Source of the DNA: Theristus sp. LFF4_11
Lineage: Eukaryota > Nematoda > Chromadorea > Monhysterida > Xyalidae
Reading direction: 5' to 3'
NCBI GenBank assembly: GCA_030248135.1
Contig: JASANC010001184.1
Coordinates: 124,001 to 188,000, forward strand
DNA length: 64,000 nucleotides
The position numbers were made by a program, and so were the translations under genes. Positions 49,201-59,409 of the stretch are shown piece by piece. Every line of letters begins with the position of its first letter. Positions within the stretch are counted from its first letter, which is position 1. The notes below the pieces were generated by a model. That model worked only from the letters and a program-made list of their open reading frames with translations. It did not search any database and was not told the origin of the DNA.

Positions 49201-51474
49201 CTACTAGTATTCTTTACCAGTGCCAAAATGGCCGAATTCCCCATCAGCAGACAGAACTAAAACAGTTTTTGGGTAAACTAAAAAGTGAACACACACAAAC
49301 AAAAAACTGAGAACACAAACCGCTGAAAGTTAAGGACGTGTTACTAGCGGAATCTGAGCTGTCCGCCACTTTTGACAGCACCGCTTTGTTGAATGTCCAC
49401 CTAAAAAATTGACAACATTAAAAAGAACATTCATTTGACTAATGAATTTCGCAACACAACACAAAACAAAACAAGTCTCCTTCTGAAAGCAAACACAAAC
49501 CGATTTCCACTGGGATACTCGACAAGAACATCAAAATCCTGGTCAAACCCGACGATTGTCCCCGTCGTACCGAGACTCTGTGAGACCAAAAATGGTTTCT
49601 TCAATCACTTTGTTTACAATCATGTTTATGAAAAAATTGTAAATGCTAATCGATGATTTGTTAGCAACCTCTAGCATTGAATCCGTCCATCCGCCATGAT
49701 TCTGCTGCAAACTGCGCACAACATCCACATCAAGGTCAATGTTCACGGCATCACCGACCTTGAAGTTGACATCAGATTCGCATAGTCCAAGTCGTTCACC
49801 TGAACAAAGAAACCCAATTGCATTGCTCCATTAAGGCTAGATGGAATGGTTCGTCACCTGATTTTCAAGGGACGTCATGAAAAACACACATTCCTGCTTG
49901 AAAATAAAAAATGTGTTCCTTGGCATCCGTTGAATATCAGGTGACCCAATTCCAATGGTTAGCCATTCCGAATAGCCTGAGCGCACCTTTGGAAAAGGGG
50001 TTATTACATTTTCTGGTTTTCCTTTGACATTAGTGAAGGAATATAGCACAGTAAGTAGTATATGTGATGACGAAATGTTGTAAAAACCGCAAAGTTTTAT
50101 GATTTTCTAGTTTTTCTGTCTATAAATAGACAGCACCACGTGGAGCAGCTGAATTTGCTTACCGAGCAGCGGCAAATGGTCGCGATAGTATGAACCGCCC
50201 TTGGCGTCGGTCACACATTTCAAATCCACCTATAAAAAAGAACTTTCGTTGCCTGATTTTTGGTTCACGATTTTTTATCACTGATCTCTTTATCATAATT
50301 TTCAGCACATCAAAATCACAGAGATCAAAATCAATAAATGTGGAAGGATAAATTGTTGGAAGAATACTGACCATGCCACCAAAGCAAAGGCGATACAGGT
50401 TTTTCTGACCGTTGTCCCAAATCACGTAAGCACCGGTTCTGAAAACGCGTGCGAAATAAACCTACACACTTTCACTACTGATATTTTTCCATTGCAGTTC
50501 TATTAGAACGAAAAACTGGCAGCTTTTTGTCACAATTACTTGGGCGTGTTGGGAGTCCAATCTTGAACGTCGGTCAACTTGCCGCGGCTGCCTGGGCCAC
50601 CATCTTGATGCGCCCACTTCCAATCGATGCCACGCACCACGCGTGCACCAACGTACAGACCACGCAGCGTCAGCTTTTTGCCTCGTTTTCTTGCGTCGAC
50701 CAAAATGCGCTGCGCACCTGCATGTCCAAGTTCGGCGGAGTGAACGGACACTGAACATTCTACGAGCACCAGCTCAAAATGGCACAACTTGAACTTGCAC
50801 CATGGTGTTCGGAATCAAAAATTCGTATCAAAGGTACGAGATAAAACACACAAATGCCAACAACAAAGCCAACGAATCACAGCGACTTGCGCTCACCGGG
50901 CACAGTGATTCGATAGAATCGATGCCGCAGCTGGTGTTTGTCGCCGTGGTAGCAATGTGAACAGAGGTCATAGTTGTCACAGTCGGCGCATCGCCAGCGA
51001 ATGCCAAAGATCGGCTTGCGACGACACGTGTCGCACATGCTGTTCAGGTGTTTCACGCCTGTGCAAAACGAAACCAATCCAACGAATGCAGCACTTTTTG
51101 GAACCCGAAACTACGCAACAAAGCAAGGTGCTCTGGTAGACTAAAAGCGATCGGTTGGTTGACCTAGTGACTCTTTTCCACTAATGGGCGTGCCAAACAA
51201 ATCAAGTGCAATCCAGACCTGTAGTCGCCAGATCCAAAATGCGCAGATCATAGGCTCCCGATGAGCGATAATTAGCAGCGGTGCCGTTGTCCCACACAAC
51301 GACCACTTCATCTTCACTCTCAAAACCACGCACTGTGCCCACGTGGCCTTCACCACCATCCTGTTTGTTCCACTTCCAGTCTGGACCCCGCACCACACGG
51401 GCGCCCACGCCTGCGTTCAAACATGAAATTTGCAAAACCCTGTTCGTTTTGCATGTCAACTCCGTTTCAGACAT
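29409..51474 (-). CDS. mib-1: Mind bomb E3 ubiquitin ligase (MIB1-type), complete
   Basis: This encodes the RING E3 ligase that ubiquitinates Delta/Jagged-type Notch ligands for endocytosis. There are 26 exons: 51474-51219, 51058-50897, 50717-50540, 50438-50372, 50229-50163, 49799-49669, 49577-49501, 49400-49345, 48721-48606, 48333-48186, 47940-47861, 47683-47555, 47310-47176, 46747-46613, 46315-46164, 33039-32907, 32807-32721, 32633-32496, 32295-32193, 31925-31594, 31321-31166, 31087-30990, 30813-30719, 30640-30551, 30127-29823, 29567-29409. These total about 1194 residues (human MIB1 has about 1006). Order: MIB/HERC2 (22-80), ZZ zinc finger (from MCDTC, ~93-140), second MIB/HERC2, MIB repeats, ankyrin repeats (~447-785), a poly-Asn linker, RING1 ([18 protein letters not shown]), RING2 (ECRVC...[14 protein letters not shown]) and RING3 ([20 protein letters not shown]) ending RRILIYN. 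The exon ends at 32496, 31594 and 30813 each have a close alternative. Confidence 0.95.
31380..31544. mobile_element. Palindromic CAGTCGA-ended MITE in a mind bomb intron
   Basis: The two halves are inverted copies: CAGTCGATCTCC, TTGGTTGGTGATCACGT and GCGTGCTTTCTGT return as ACAGAAAGCATGC, ACGTGATCACCAACCAA and GAGTTCGACT. TA precedes the left tip. A shorter relative sits at 59021-59140. The element is confined to the intron before the RING1 exon and could form a long hairpin in the pre-mRNA. Confidence 0.85.
31756..31794. repeat. (GTT/AAC)n microsatellite coding a poly-Asn tract of mind bomb
   Basis: About 13 trinucleotides encode an uninterrupted asparagine run in the linker between the ankyrin repeats and RING1. 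It is followed by an Asp/Ser-rich and Thr/Asn-rich stretch. Length variation between individuals is likely. Confidence 0.9.
34257..34291. repeat. (CA)n microsatellite
   Basis: About 17 uninterrupted CA dinucleotides lie inside the large mind bomb intron. Confidence 0.95.
37701..38136. mobile_element. MITE with 12-bp perfect TIR TACCGTATTACC (436 bp)
   Basis: The left end TACCGTATTACC is exactly inverted at 38125-38136. Just inside each end lie G-runs in a repeating GGGGGTTTATTGGTGGGG pattern, and ACCCCCATGGGGG appears near both sides (about 37720 and 38027). No coding capacity. The target duplication may be TA or may be included in the tips. The superfamily is not certain. Confidence 0.8.
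44497..45261 (+). other. 254-codon open frame in the large mind bomb intron
   Basis: This is the longest unassigned open frame of the window, antisense to mind bomb. It is rich in Cys, Ser and His with a hydrophobic stretch ([20 protein letters not shown]). No domain, signal peptide or splice context was recognised, and codon use is not like the neighbouring real exons. It may be a chance frame in a locally stop-poor region. Confidence 0.15.
47311..47554 (-). other. GC-AG intron in mind bomb
   Basis: The exon ending AGHTALQ (47555) is followed by GCAAGT, the standard form of a GC donor. The next exon starts [11 protein letters not shown] after TTTTAG. The joined protein follows MIB1 (AGHTAMQAASQNGH) without gap or insertion, and no GT nearby keeps both frame and homology. 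Confidence 0.85.
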
Positions 51475-51930
51475 GCTTTCAGCTATTCTGCGCGGGGTGA
51501 GACATTCAAATGTCTGTGTTATGCACAGCCATCCGTTAAAAATCAATCCCTAATTGAAAGCCGGTCTGCAACGAAGTTTACACACTGATAGTTGAGTTGG
51601 TGTAGGGTTGGTTAAAAGCCGTTTTTATAACCGTTTTATTTCTCAATTTTCCCCAGCACCCAAGTATCTAGAACCTGGTCCCCTCCAATTAAAAATCAAA
51701 AATACAGTCGAAATTAGCACCTGAAGCTTCAAGAAAAGTAAATCTGATATGCATTTCACAAATCCAGTTTCACATAAATAAAAATAGCTTAATTAAGCTT
51801 AAAACACGCTAAAATTAACGCGGAGGCCCTGCGTCTGCCGTTGGGGCACTGACCCGCAACGCCGTGGCAAATTACAACCACATAAATACGTGTTTAATCT
51901 ACAGGGTGTTTCCGAAGTAGTGGGTAGGTG
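51475..51930. other. Upstream region of mind bomb
   Basis: No coding sequence recognised. This should hold the mind bomb promoter and 5' UTR, but no motif could be assigned. A lone CAGGGTGTTTC sequence near 51902 resembles the tip of the mariner-type element at 26237. Confidence 0.4.
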
Positions 51931-52672
51931 TTGAGATGTAAGGGTAAAAAAAACATTTTTTTTTAAATTAAAAAAAAGTAAAAAAAAATGAGCATTTTTT
52001 TAATTTTTTTTTTATTAAAAATTTTTGAAATTTTTTCTTTCATGTGCTCTGAAAATGCCGTTTTTGGCATAATTTTTCGAAAGTTCAACAAAAATTTTCT
52101 TTGACTTTACCTTGTCACTTAGTCTTCAACGCTGCAGGTGGTATTCTGGATTGATTTATCGACTGTTTTCAGCCTTGGTGAGTGATGATCGACTCGCGCA
52201 TTGAAGTACTTGAGCGTCGCAAAGGCTAGTTCAACAAATTCCGATGTCGCTAAGGTGAGATAGAAGCAGAGAACTCACATTTACGCATCGTTTTTCAGGA
52301 TCTCGAAAGGTCGAAATTGCACTGTCTGCCACTGCAAGCGTAACTTCGTTGGTTGCTCGTTGCTGTTTCGCCTCGTGTCGTCAGCATGATCACACCGGTT
52401 TGTTGTTGAACTTGTTTCCGTGTTATTTGAGGTGAATTGAGAGGCAAAACACGAGACGTGATGTCGTCGGTGGGAAAATGGGGTCGCCGAAACCAAGTCT
52501 GAAATTTTCACCCTCCTCCCATATGAGTGGGGGTCATATGGTAAGTCGGTGGCTCCTCAGATGGTGATATTCGGACTCCCTGAAAAATTCTGAACAACTT
52601 TCATTAAAAAAAATTAAAAAAAAAATTTTTTTAAGAAAAAAAATAGAAAATTTTTTTTTCTTGACATCTCTA
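51931..52672. mobile_element. hAT-like element, TAGAGATG family, complete copy
   Basis: The left tip TTGAGATGT and the right tip ACATCTCTA are near-inverse, bracketed by the exact 8-bp duplication GGTAGGTG (51923-51930, 52673-52680). Both ends are AT-homopolymer-rich. The interior is almost identical to 55297-56752 minus its inserted element, including a 76-codon minus-strand frame at 52281-52511. There is no transposase-sized frame, so it is non-autonomous. Confidence 0.9.
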
Positions 52673-52680
52673 GGTAGGTG

Positions 52681-53040
52681 TAGGTGTTTGACGCGTTATT
52701 GCTCGAGTTGTATTGAACCATTGCTAACGAAAGTTTAGACAGTTGTTTGGGAAGACTTAACTTAAATTTGTGGGAAATTTCAGACCAATTCATTTACCTG
52801 CACATGAATGACAGGGCAAAACACAAAGTTTCAAAAATGGACCAGAAAACGGATCATACGATACCACCAGACAACACTCAATGCAAACATTCAAAAGCAC
52901 ACTTCAAGATGGGTATGGCAATAACACGAAACATCCACAACAATGACAACAGTCAACTCAATCAAATTTCTCAGTGTCCACCATGAGCCTCACGCATCGT
53001 TTGCACTTATCCGTCGCGGCCAAAATTGCCTTCTCGCGCA
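52681..53040. other. Gene-free stretch between elements
   Basis: An 80-codon plus-strand frame (52747-52986) is polar and without splice context. Nothing else was recognised. Confidence 0.35.
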
Positions 53041-54494
53041 GGGGGGTTTGAAAAATTTTTTTTTCGTTTTTTTATATTTGAATTTTTTTACTTAAAAAAA
53101 TTTTTACAAATTTTTTTCTTACTTTGCCGCTCAAAAGTTCGATTTTTGGCACAATTTTTTGAATGTTCAAACCAAATTTTCATCCCAACTTCCTTGTGTG
53201 CTTAGGTATATGTCATTATTTGGTCATTTTGACCGTCGTACAGGTACTCCATGATTTTCAATTTGGATGACTTCTAGGGTCAATTTTAGCGTTGAAATGA
53301 CTCAACTGAATTCAAATATCGTTTCAGAAATTGTTGTGTTGCAACTTATAACATGTTTTTCAGTCGGTAGGCCATGAGATGAACATGATATCTTGTTGTC
53401 TGGCGTAGGGTTAGGGGCTTTGAAAAAAAATTTTTTTCTTATTTTTTTCGTTTTTTTTTAAATTTGGATTTTTTTTCAAACTTAAAAAAAATTTGAAAAA
53501 TTTTTCTTCTACTTTGCTCTGAAAATTCGATTTATGGCATAATTTTTTGAAAGTTCAAACCAAATTTTCTTCCCAACTTCTTTGTGTGCTTAGGTAAATG
53601 TCATTATTTGGTCATTTTGACCGACGTACTCCATGTTTTTCGATTTGGATGACTTCTAGAGTCAATTTTTAGCGTTGAAATGACTTAACTGAATTGAAAT
53701 ATCGTTTCAGAAATTGTTTTCTTGCAACTTAGAACATGTTTTTCAGTCGGTAGGCCATGAGATGAACATGATATCTTGTTGATTGGCATATGTTATAGGT
53801 CTACAATGGAGTTGTGCGATATATTGTTAAACAATTGGAGCGGAGATGTTGGTTAATACCACATCACACGACCGTTTTTCAGATACCCGATAACATGGCC
53901 ACATGTTAAAACTTGCGTGCTGAGCTAAACTAACGTGTTAAACTTGCGTCTGTCAGTTGCCCGCAACGTGATCGCGAAATCATGGTACGTGTTTTCGATA
54001 CGATGATTTGAAGAGTGGGCTCTCGCCATGTGGCAGATAGCATAGCTGGTTGAACCTGAAAGTAAGTGTCTTGGGGGGGGCGACCGGGTCGACAGGGGTT
54101 GCCGACTTAGCTACAGCAAACAGGAATTTTTGAACACAGTCAAATTTTGGTAATTTTCTAAAGAGGAACCACTAAGAACGGTTCAATATTCAAGTACACG
54201 TGAAAAATTGCCCTGTTTTACTGTTGAAAATGCAACTTTCCCTCTATGAAATGGACATAATTTCAATAAAACACGATTTTCGCTCTTATAGTTTTCCGGA
54301 TCGTTCTGAAAATAGTCTAGATGAACTCAGCTCGACGAGACGCTTCGAACGAACCTAACTTGTAAAAAAAAATTAATTAAAAAAAAATTTACTTAAAAAA
54401 AAATCCGGATTTTTTTCCCTAACCCTGGCGTGTGTCATGCGTCTACATTGCAGTTGTGCGATATAACGTTAAGCAATTGGAGCGGAGGTGTCTG
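53041..54494. mobile_element. AT-rich repeat interrupted by a related element at 53407-54426
   Basis: An inner element (53407-54426, 1020 bp) has the perfect 10-bp ends AGGGTTAGGG / CCCTAACCCT and a flanking 5-bp duplication GGCGT (53402-53406, 54427-54431). Removing it rejoins a sequence (TTGTCTGGCGT to GTGTCATGCGTCTACATTG) that matches the uninterrupted form inside the inner element near 53779. The inner and outer repeats therefore belong to the same family, one inserted in the other. Their shared blocks (TTGTGTGCTTAGGTA, AGTCGGTAGGCCATGAG) are 383 bp apart. Confidence 0.75.
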
Positions 54495-54968
54495 CAGTCG
54501 AACTCAATAAAATGTGGAATCAGCTGAATGGTCGGCCGAGGGGAGGCTGCTCACACTCCGCACCCTTCTTTTTTCGTGGATCTGGATTCTATTGAAACGT
54601 GTTTCTTTTATTTTGAATGAGTGTGAATTTCCAGCAGCCTTTTCACGCTAAAAATAAACTGAAAATGTCAGAGACTGCAAAATTCAGATTTTTTTAAAAA
54701 TCAACAGCTCAAAATGTATTTTTTGTTTGATGACGACGACGACGTCGTCGCTTAATTTTTGCGTGTGAACTGAAAGACAAAAGCTTGAAAGGAGTGCGCT
54801 TTACATGGTTTGTTGCGTGCACCAAGTAAATGAACACAGCAGCTTACCAAAAACAACTTGAAACGTTTCAATAGAATCCAGATCCACGAAAAAAGAGGGG
54901 TGCGGAGTGTGAGCAGCCTCCCCTCGGCCGACCAATCAGCTGATTCCACATTTTATTGAGTGCGACTG
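54495..54968. mobile_element. CAGTCG-ended foldback element (474 bp)
   Basis: The two arms are inverted copies of about 115 bp: CTCAATAAAATGTGGAATCA, GGTCGGCCGAGGGGAGGCTG, GATCTGGATTCTATTGAAAC and their reverse complements. The tips read CAGTCGAACTC and GAGTGCGACTG, with TA after the right tip. The tips resemble those of the palindromic MITEs at 31380 and 59021, which suggests mobilisation by the same transposase type. Confidence 0.85.
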
Positions 54969-55296
54969 TAGAGACGGCACGTTAAAAAGATAAATCTGCC
55001 ATTTTTGGTTCAAACATCGCTAATTTTTTAGCAACGTTGCCTCCCGCATCATTTTTTATGGAAAATGCTCATGTGGTCATTTTTTGGTCGCGTGAAAAAT
55101 TGAAAAAAATACCGTAATTTTTCCGGTAAAATTTCGGAAATTTTTCACGAAAATATATTTTTCTGAAAAATTCCGTCTCTATTTCTGACCAAACAAGCAG
55201 CTTCTTTGCACAAAATATTCTGTATTTTACAAGAATTTCTGTGTTTTTCCAAAGCAATAATTTGGTATTACCCGTGCGATCCCGTGCAGGGTAGTG

Positions 55297-56752
55297 TAGA
55301 GATGTAACGGTCAAAAAAAAAAATTTTTGGGTAAAAAAATAAGCATTTTTTTATTTTATTTTTATTAAAAATTTTTGAAATTTTTTCTTTAATGTGCCTT
55401 GAAAATGCCGTTTTTGGCATAATTTTTCGAAAGTTCAACAAAAATTTTCTTTGACTTTACCTTGCCACTTAGTCTTCAACGCTGCAGGTAGTATTCTGGA
55501 TCGATTTATCGATTGTTTTCAGCCTTGGTGAGTGATGATCGACTCGCGCATTGAAGTACTTGAGCGTAGGGTTGTTAAAAAAAACAAAAATCGTCATTTT
55601 TGTTTTTTTTTTAAAAAAAAAATTTTTTTTTTTTAAAAAAAATTTCAAAAATCAAAGTTGTGCTAAATCAATCAGGGAGTCCGAAGAACCACATATGATA
55701 TGCAAGCGCCTCCCGAATGACACCCGTATGGCGGAACTTTGCAGATTTTGTTTTGGTGACCTCAATTACCCCTTTTCCAAACCGTCACCATGCCTCTTCT
55801 TGTGTTTTGACCTCCAAAACGTCACTAATTCTCCCCAGCTAAGCTAATGCTGAAGTGAAGACAAACATACCGCCTTGAAATTCGATCAATTCTTCTGATG
55901 GTGTCGCGACGACACGAAGCAGCAACCAGACAACGTAGCGCTTGCAAACGGTGCAGCGAGCACAATCGGACGCTCTGCGAGGCTAATCGTCACCTTATCT
56001 GCATCGGAAATGGTAGGCTAAGCTTTGGGACGCTCAAAAACTTCATCGCAGATGTTGTCGAAGCCTAAAATCAGTCGGTAAAACGGCCCAAAATCGACTG
56101 CTAAAGGTTTTACGAGGTATAATCAAAGAAAATTTTTGTTGAACTTTCGAAAAATTGTGCCAAAATTGAGGTTTTCAGAGCATATTAGAGGAAAATTTTT
56201 CGAATTAAAAAAAAAAAAAAATTGGCATTTTTGTTTTTTTTTTTAATCACTTTTTTTTAAAAAAAAAAATTTTCATTTTTGTTTAACAACCCTACTTGAG
56301 CGTCGCAAAGGCTAGTTCAACAAATTCCGATGCCGCTAAGGTGAGATAGAAGCAGAGAACTCACATTTATGCATCGTTTTTCAGGATCTCGAAAGGTCGA
56401 AATTGCACTGTCTGCCACTGCAAGCGTAACTTCGTTGGTTGCTCGTTGCTGTTTCGCCTCGTGTCGTCAGCATGATCACACCGGTTTGTTGTTGAACTTG
56501 TTTCCGTGTTATTTGAGGTGAATTGAGAGGCAAAACACGAGACGTGATGTCGTCGATGGGAAAATGGGGTTGCCGAAACCAAGTCTGAAATTTTCACCCT
56601 CCTCCCATATGAGTGGGGGTCATATGGTAAGTCGGTGGCTCCTCAGATGGTGATATTCGGACTCCCTGAAAAATTCTGAACAACTTTGATTTAAAAAAAT
56701 TAAAAAAAAATTTTTTAAGAAAAAAAATAGAAATTTTTTTTTGACATCTCTA
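55297..56752. mobile_element. hAT-like element, TAGAGATG family, split by a second insertion
   Basis: The tips TAGAGATGT and ACATCTCTA are bracketed by the exact 8-bp duplication GGGTAGTG (55289-55296, 56753-56760). The halves 55297-55566 and 56303-56752 match the copy at 51931-52672 closely. The shared 76-codon minus-strand frame (56367-56597) translates to the same protein as at 52281-52511, with three third-position differences. The host sequence on either side is a copy of the G-rich repeat seen at 19929-20200. Confidence 0.9.
55567..56294. mobile_element. hAT-like element, TAGGGTTG family, nested insertion
   Basis: The perfect tips TAGGGTTGTTAAA / TTTAACAACCCTA enclose 728 bp. The exact 8-bp duplication CTTGAGCG lies at 55559-55566 and 56295-56302. 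Deleting the element and one duplication restores the uninterrupted sequence found in the other TAGAGATG copy near 52208-52215. Decayed relatives lie at 21747-22245 and 61907-62545. No coding capacity. Confidence 0.92.
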
Positions 56753-56760
56753 GGGTAGTG

Positions 56761-57385
56761 TGATGTGTGTGTGATCCCGCTTTCGCTACTGGTCCCTCCC
56801 GATAAATCGCCAAAAATTGGGTTCGATCCCTGCATGCTAGTGCAAAGCGTGATAACGTGATTGCTTTTTTTCTTTGCCAAAGTTCAGTCAAGATGTCAAA
56901 AAAAGTGAAAACAGAACAAGAGATCCAATATATCCAAACCAATTATCGGTTTCTGCGTGTTTTCAGTTGCTGCATTTGGCACGTTCCTGAGCGAACCGGT
57001 TGGAGTGGAACTGATGCTGACAGAAAATGAAGCAATTGAGTCTGCGGTTGAAACGACCACGACTTTGCCGCTGCCAACATTCATTGCTGCAGCAATGCAA
57101 CTTAGTTTGCTTGGCTTGACTGCAATTATGCAAAAAAGTTGTTGTTCTTCCAGTTCAGTAAAGAAAACAAAGAAGTGTTGATTATTCCAATGGCGAAGCC
57201 TAGAACAACTATGCTACTCACTGACTGCAATTATTATGCAAAAATGTTGTTCTGTTGTTTTTCCAGTTCAGTAAAGAAAACAAAGAAATGTTGATTTTTC
57301 CAAGGGCGAAGCCTGGAACAACTATGGTACTCAGTTTTATAATAATGCCATATGCACACGTTTTAATAAAACTGACCACCATACC
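56761..57385. other. Gene-free stretch with a ~107-bp tandem duplication
   Basis: The segment 57118-57217 is repeated at about 57226-57332. Each copy contains TTCCAG followed by the same open frame, TTCAGTAAAGAAAACAAAGA, then related sequence. An open frame at 56957-57180 follows a TTTTCAG and reads FGTFLSEPVGVELMLTENEA, which looks exon-like but has no clear partner. Function unknown. Confidence 0.4.
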
Positions 57386-58544
57386 TAGGGGTGGTAAAAA
57401 ACGGTTTTTTTCAAATCCATGTATATAAAACGGTTTTTTATACCGCGTCCGGTTCTTTATACCCGGTTTTTTTACCGACCCAGTATTTGAAGAATCTTGT
57501 GATTGCGACAATTTCTGGTACTCTGATTTTACGCAAACCGCTGAATAATGAGTAAAAGACCACAATTCTAGCCAGAAACTGTATGTGTTTCAATGGAAAC
57601 GTATTCCAATCTTGATTTTATTTGAATCAGTGGCGCTTAGAGAGAATGCAGCATCAGAAAAATTATCAGATGCGAGTTTAAAACAAAAAAAACTAACACA
57701 AGACAGATTGACATGTGCAACAGCAAGGAATGTGATACATGCAAATCAATTGAACTGACACGATCGAGAGATATGTAACTGCACAACAATTTCACCGCGT
57801 TTCTAAACACAAAAGATCACCGAAAGACAAAAAGAATCACGAACCCGCACAGACGAAAGAAGTGAACCAAGAACAAAATTGAAAGAGCAAAAAAATCAGA
57901 TAGAGATTCGGGTCACTATCACCAGTACAACAGCACGACGACATCACCAACAAAACTTTGAGCAATTTCCGAGTTCAAAGACACAAAATTTCAGGAAATT
58001 TGACTGAATAAATATTAGTCATTCACCCGATTTTTGTCTATTCATCATCATCATCATGAGTATCATCAATGCAGCCGTCACCATCATCATCAGTGAAGTC
58101 GTCATCAGAGCTGTCCACACAATTTGCCGATGCAAGCGCAGCAATGTTCTCAGTGGCAGCAGCTGACGCTGCCGACGGGGACTGCGAATCCGTGCTGTCG
58201 CAGTTTGACAGCAACGATTCCGTGCTGTTGCCAGCAACACTTGACACGGGTCTCAGGGTGCTTTATTTATACCAAGAGCGTGAATTGTGTTCTCCGGAAC
58301 ATCAAGTTATGAAGTGGCGAAAATGAAAATTGAAATGGATATGCGGAATACAGTGCATTTTGAGTGATTTCAAAAATTGAAATTTGGGTCCTTCGGCGGT
58401 ATAAAAAACCGGAAAAAAACCAAAATTTACGCGGTAAAATATCGGTAATTTATTTTGGCCATTTTTTGGCGCTGGTATAAAAAACCGTTTTTTATACCGT
58501 TTTTTATACCGAAAAAAACCGTTTTTTATACCGACCCACCCCTA
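57386..58544. mobile_element. hAT-like non-autonomous element (1159 bp) with 8-bp TSD
   Basis: The tips TAGGGGTGG / CCACCCCTA are exact inverses, bracketed by the exact duplication ACCATACC (57378-57385, 58545-58552). Both subterminal regions consist of repeated [24 protein letters not shown] motifs in opposite orientation. The interior carries a 69-codon acidic minus-strand frame (58247-58038) with Asp runs from a CAT/ATC repeat, which need not be coding. The internal motif also occurs in the element at 17880-18224. Confidence 0.92.
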
Positions 58545-59020
58545 ACCATACCACCGACCGTAAGCCTAATTCAAAAGTTGAATTTGAATTTCTTTTAAAA
58601 GTCTGACCAATTGACATTGCCGCGCGAAGGCGCACGGATCGCTGCGGTCTTGCAACGAAGGGTGTAGCGTTGGCAATAAATATACTGTGCGAGCAAAAGT
58701 TTCTGACCGCGAGCATGTGTTTTAGCGTTGAAACACACTCAAATATTGCGATCAAATTGTCGTGTTCATGGCATACAGTACCATGGCATTTTTTACATTT
58801 CGAATGCAAGCAGTTTCAAATTGAAACTGACTATCTATGCGCGCATTGTGCCACAGAACCAAAACAAAAGATACAGTATGGCTTTCAACTTTCAACGTTT
58901 ATCGCACAAAATGTAGTGATTCAACCGGCTATTCATCTGCGGCATTTTTTTCAATAATTTTTTGAAATTTGTGGGCTAAAAATGAATGAAAAAAATCATA
59001 AGTGAAAAAAATATTTATTA

Positions 59021-59140
59021 CAGTCGAACTCTAAATTATAGGCAATCAGCTGATTGGTTGGTGATCACGTGACGCATGCTTTCTGTGCAGGCATAGCTGT
59101 GGAGAAAATCAGCTGATTGCCTAAAATTTAAGTTCGACTG
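59021..59140. mobile_element. Short palindromic CAGTCGAACTC MITE (120 bp)
   Basis: The perfect outer tips CAGTCGAACT / AGTTCGACTG enclose inverted CAATCAGCTGATTG segments around a unique centre (GTGATCACGTGACGCATGCT) shared with the element at 31380-31544. TA precedes the left tip. It is a shorter member of the same family. Confidence 0.85.
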
Positions 59141-59409
59141 TGGTTGATACAGAAATCTTTTTGCACCTTTTAAAAAAAAATCTCCTTGTGATACTTATTG
59201 TTGACGGTGTGTGGTCGTGGTTTGTTTTGCAGATGAATGAATGAATGGAAGATACTGCACATGTACATGGTTCTTCGGTTTTCTTTAAGATGTCAAATTT
59301 TAACAACAACCTGATGTTTCACACGCCCATTTTGAACTGCCGCATACAGTAATCTGAGATAACTCATTAGTTGCCGTATTTCAGTGCGCGTGAGAATGGT
59401 TTCCTGCAG

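Noticed and set aside
48880..49310. Plus-strand 96-codon frame in a mind bomb intron as a gene
   Set aside because: No domain or splice support. GGCCTAACC repeats just upstream suggest repeat-derived sequence.
58038..58247. Acidic 69-codon frame as a gene
   Set aside because: It lies wholly within a hAT-like element bounded by exact target duplications, and its Asp run comes from a simple ATC repeat.
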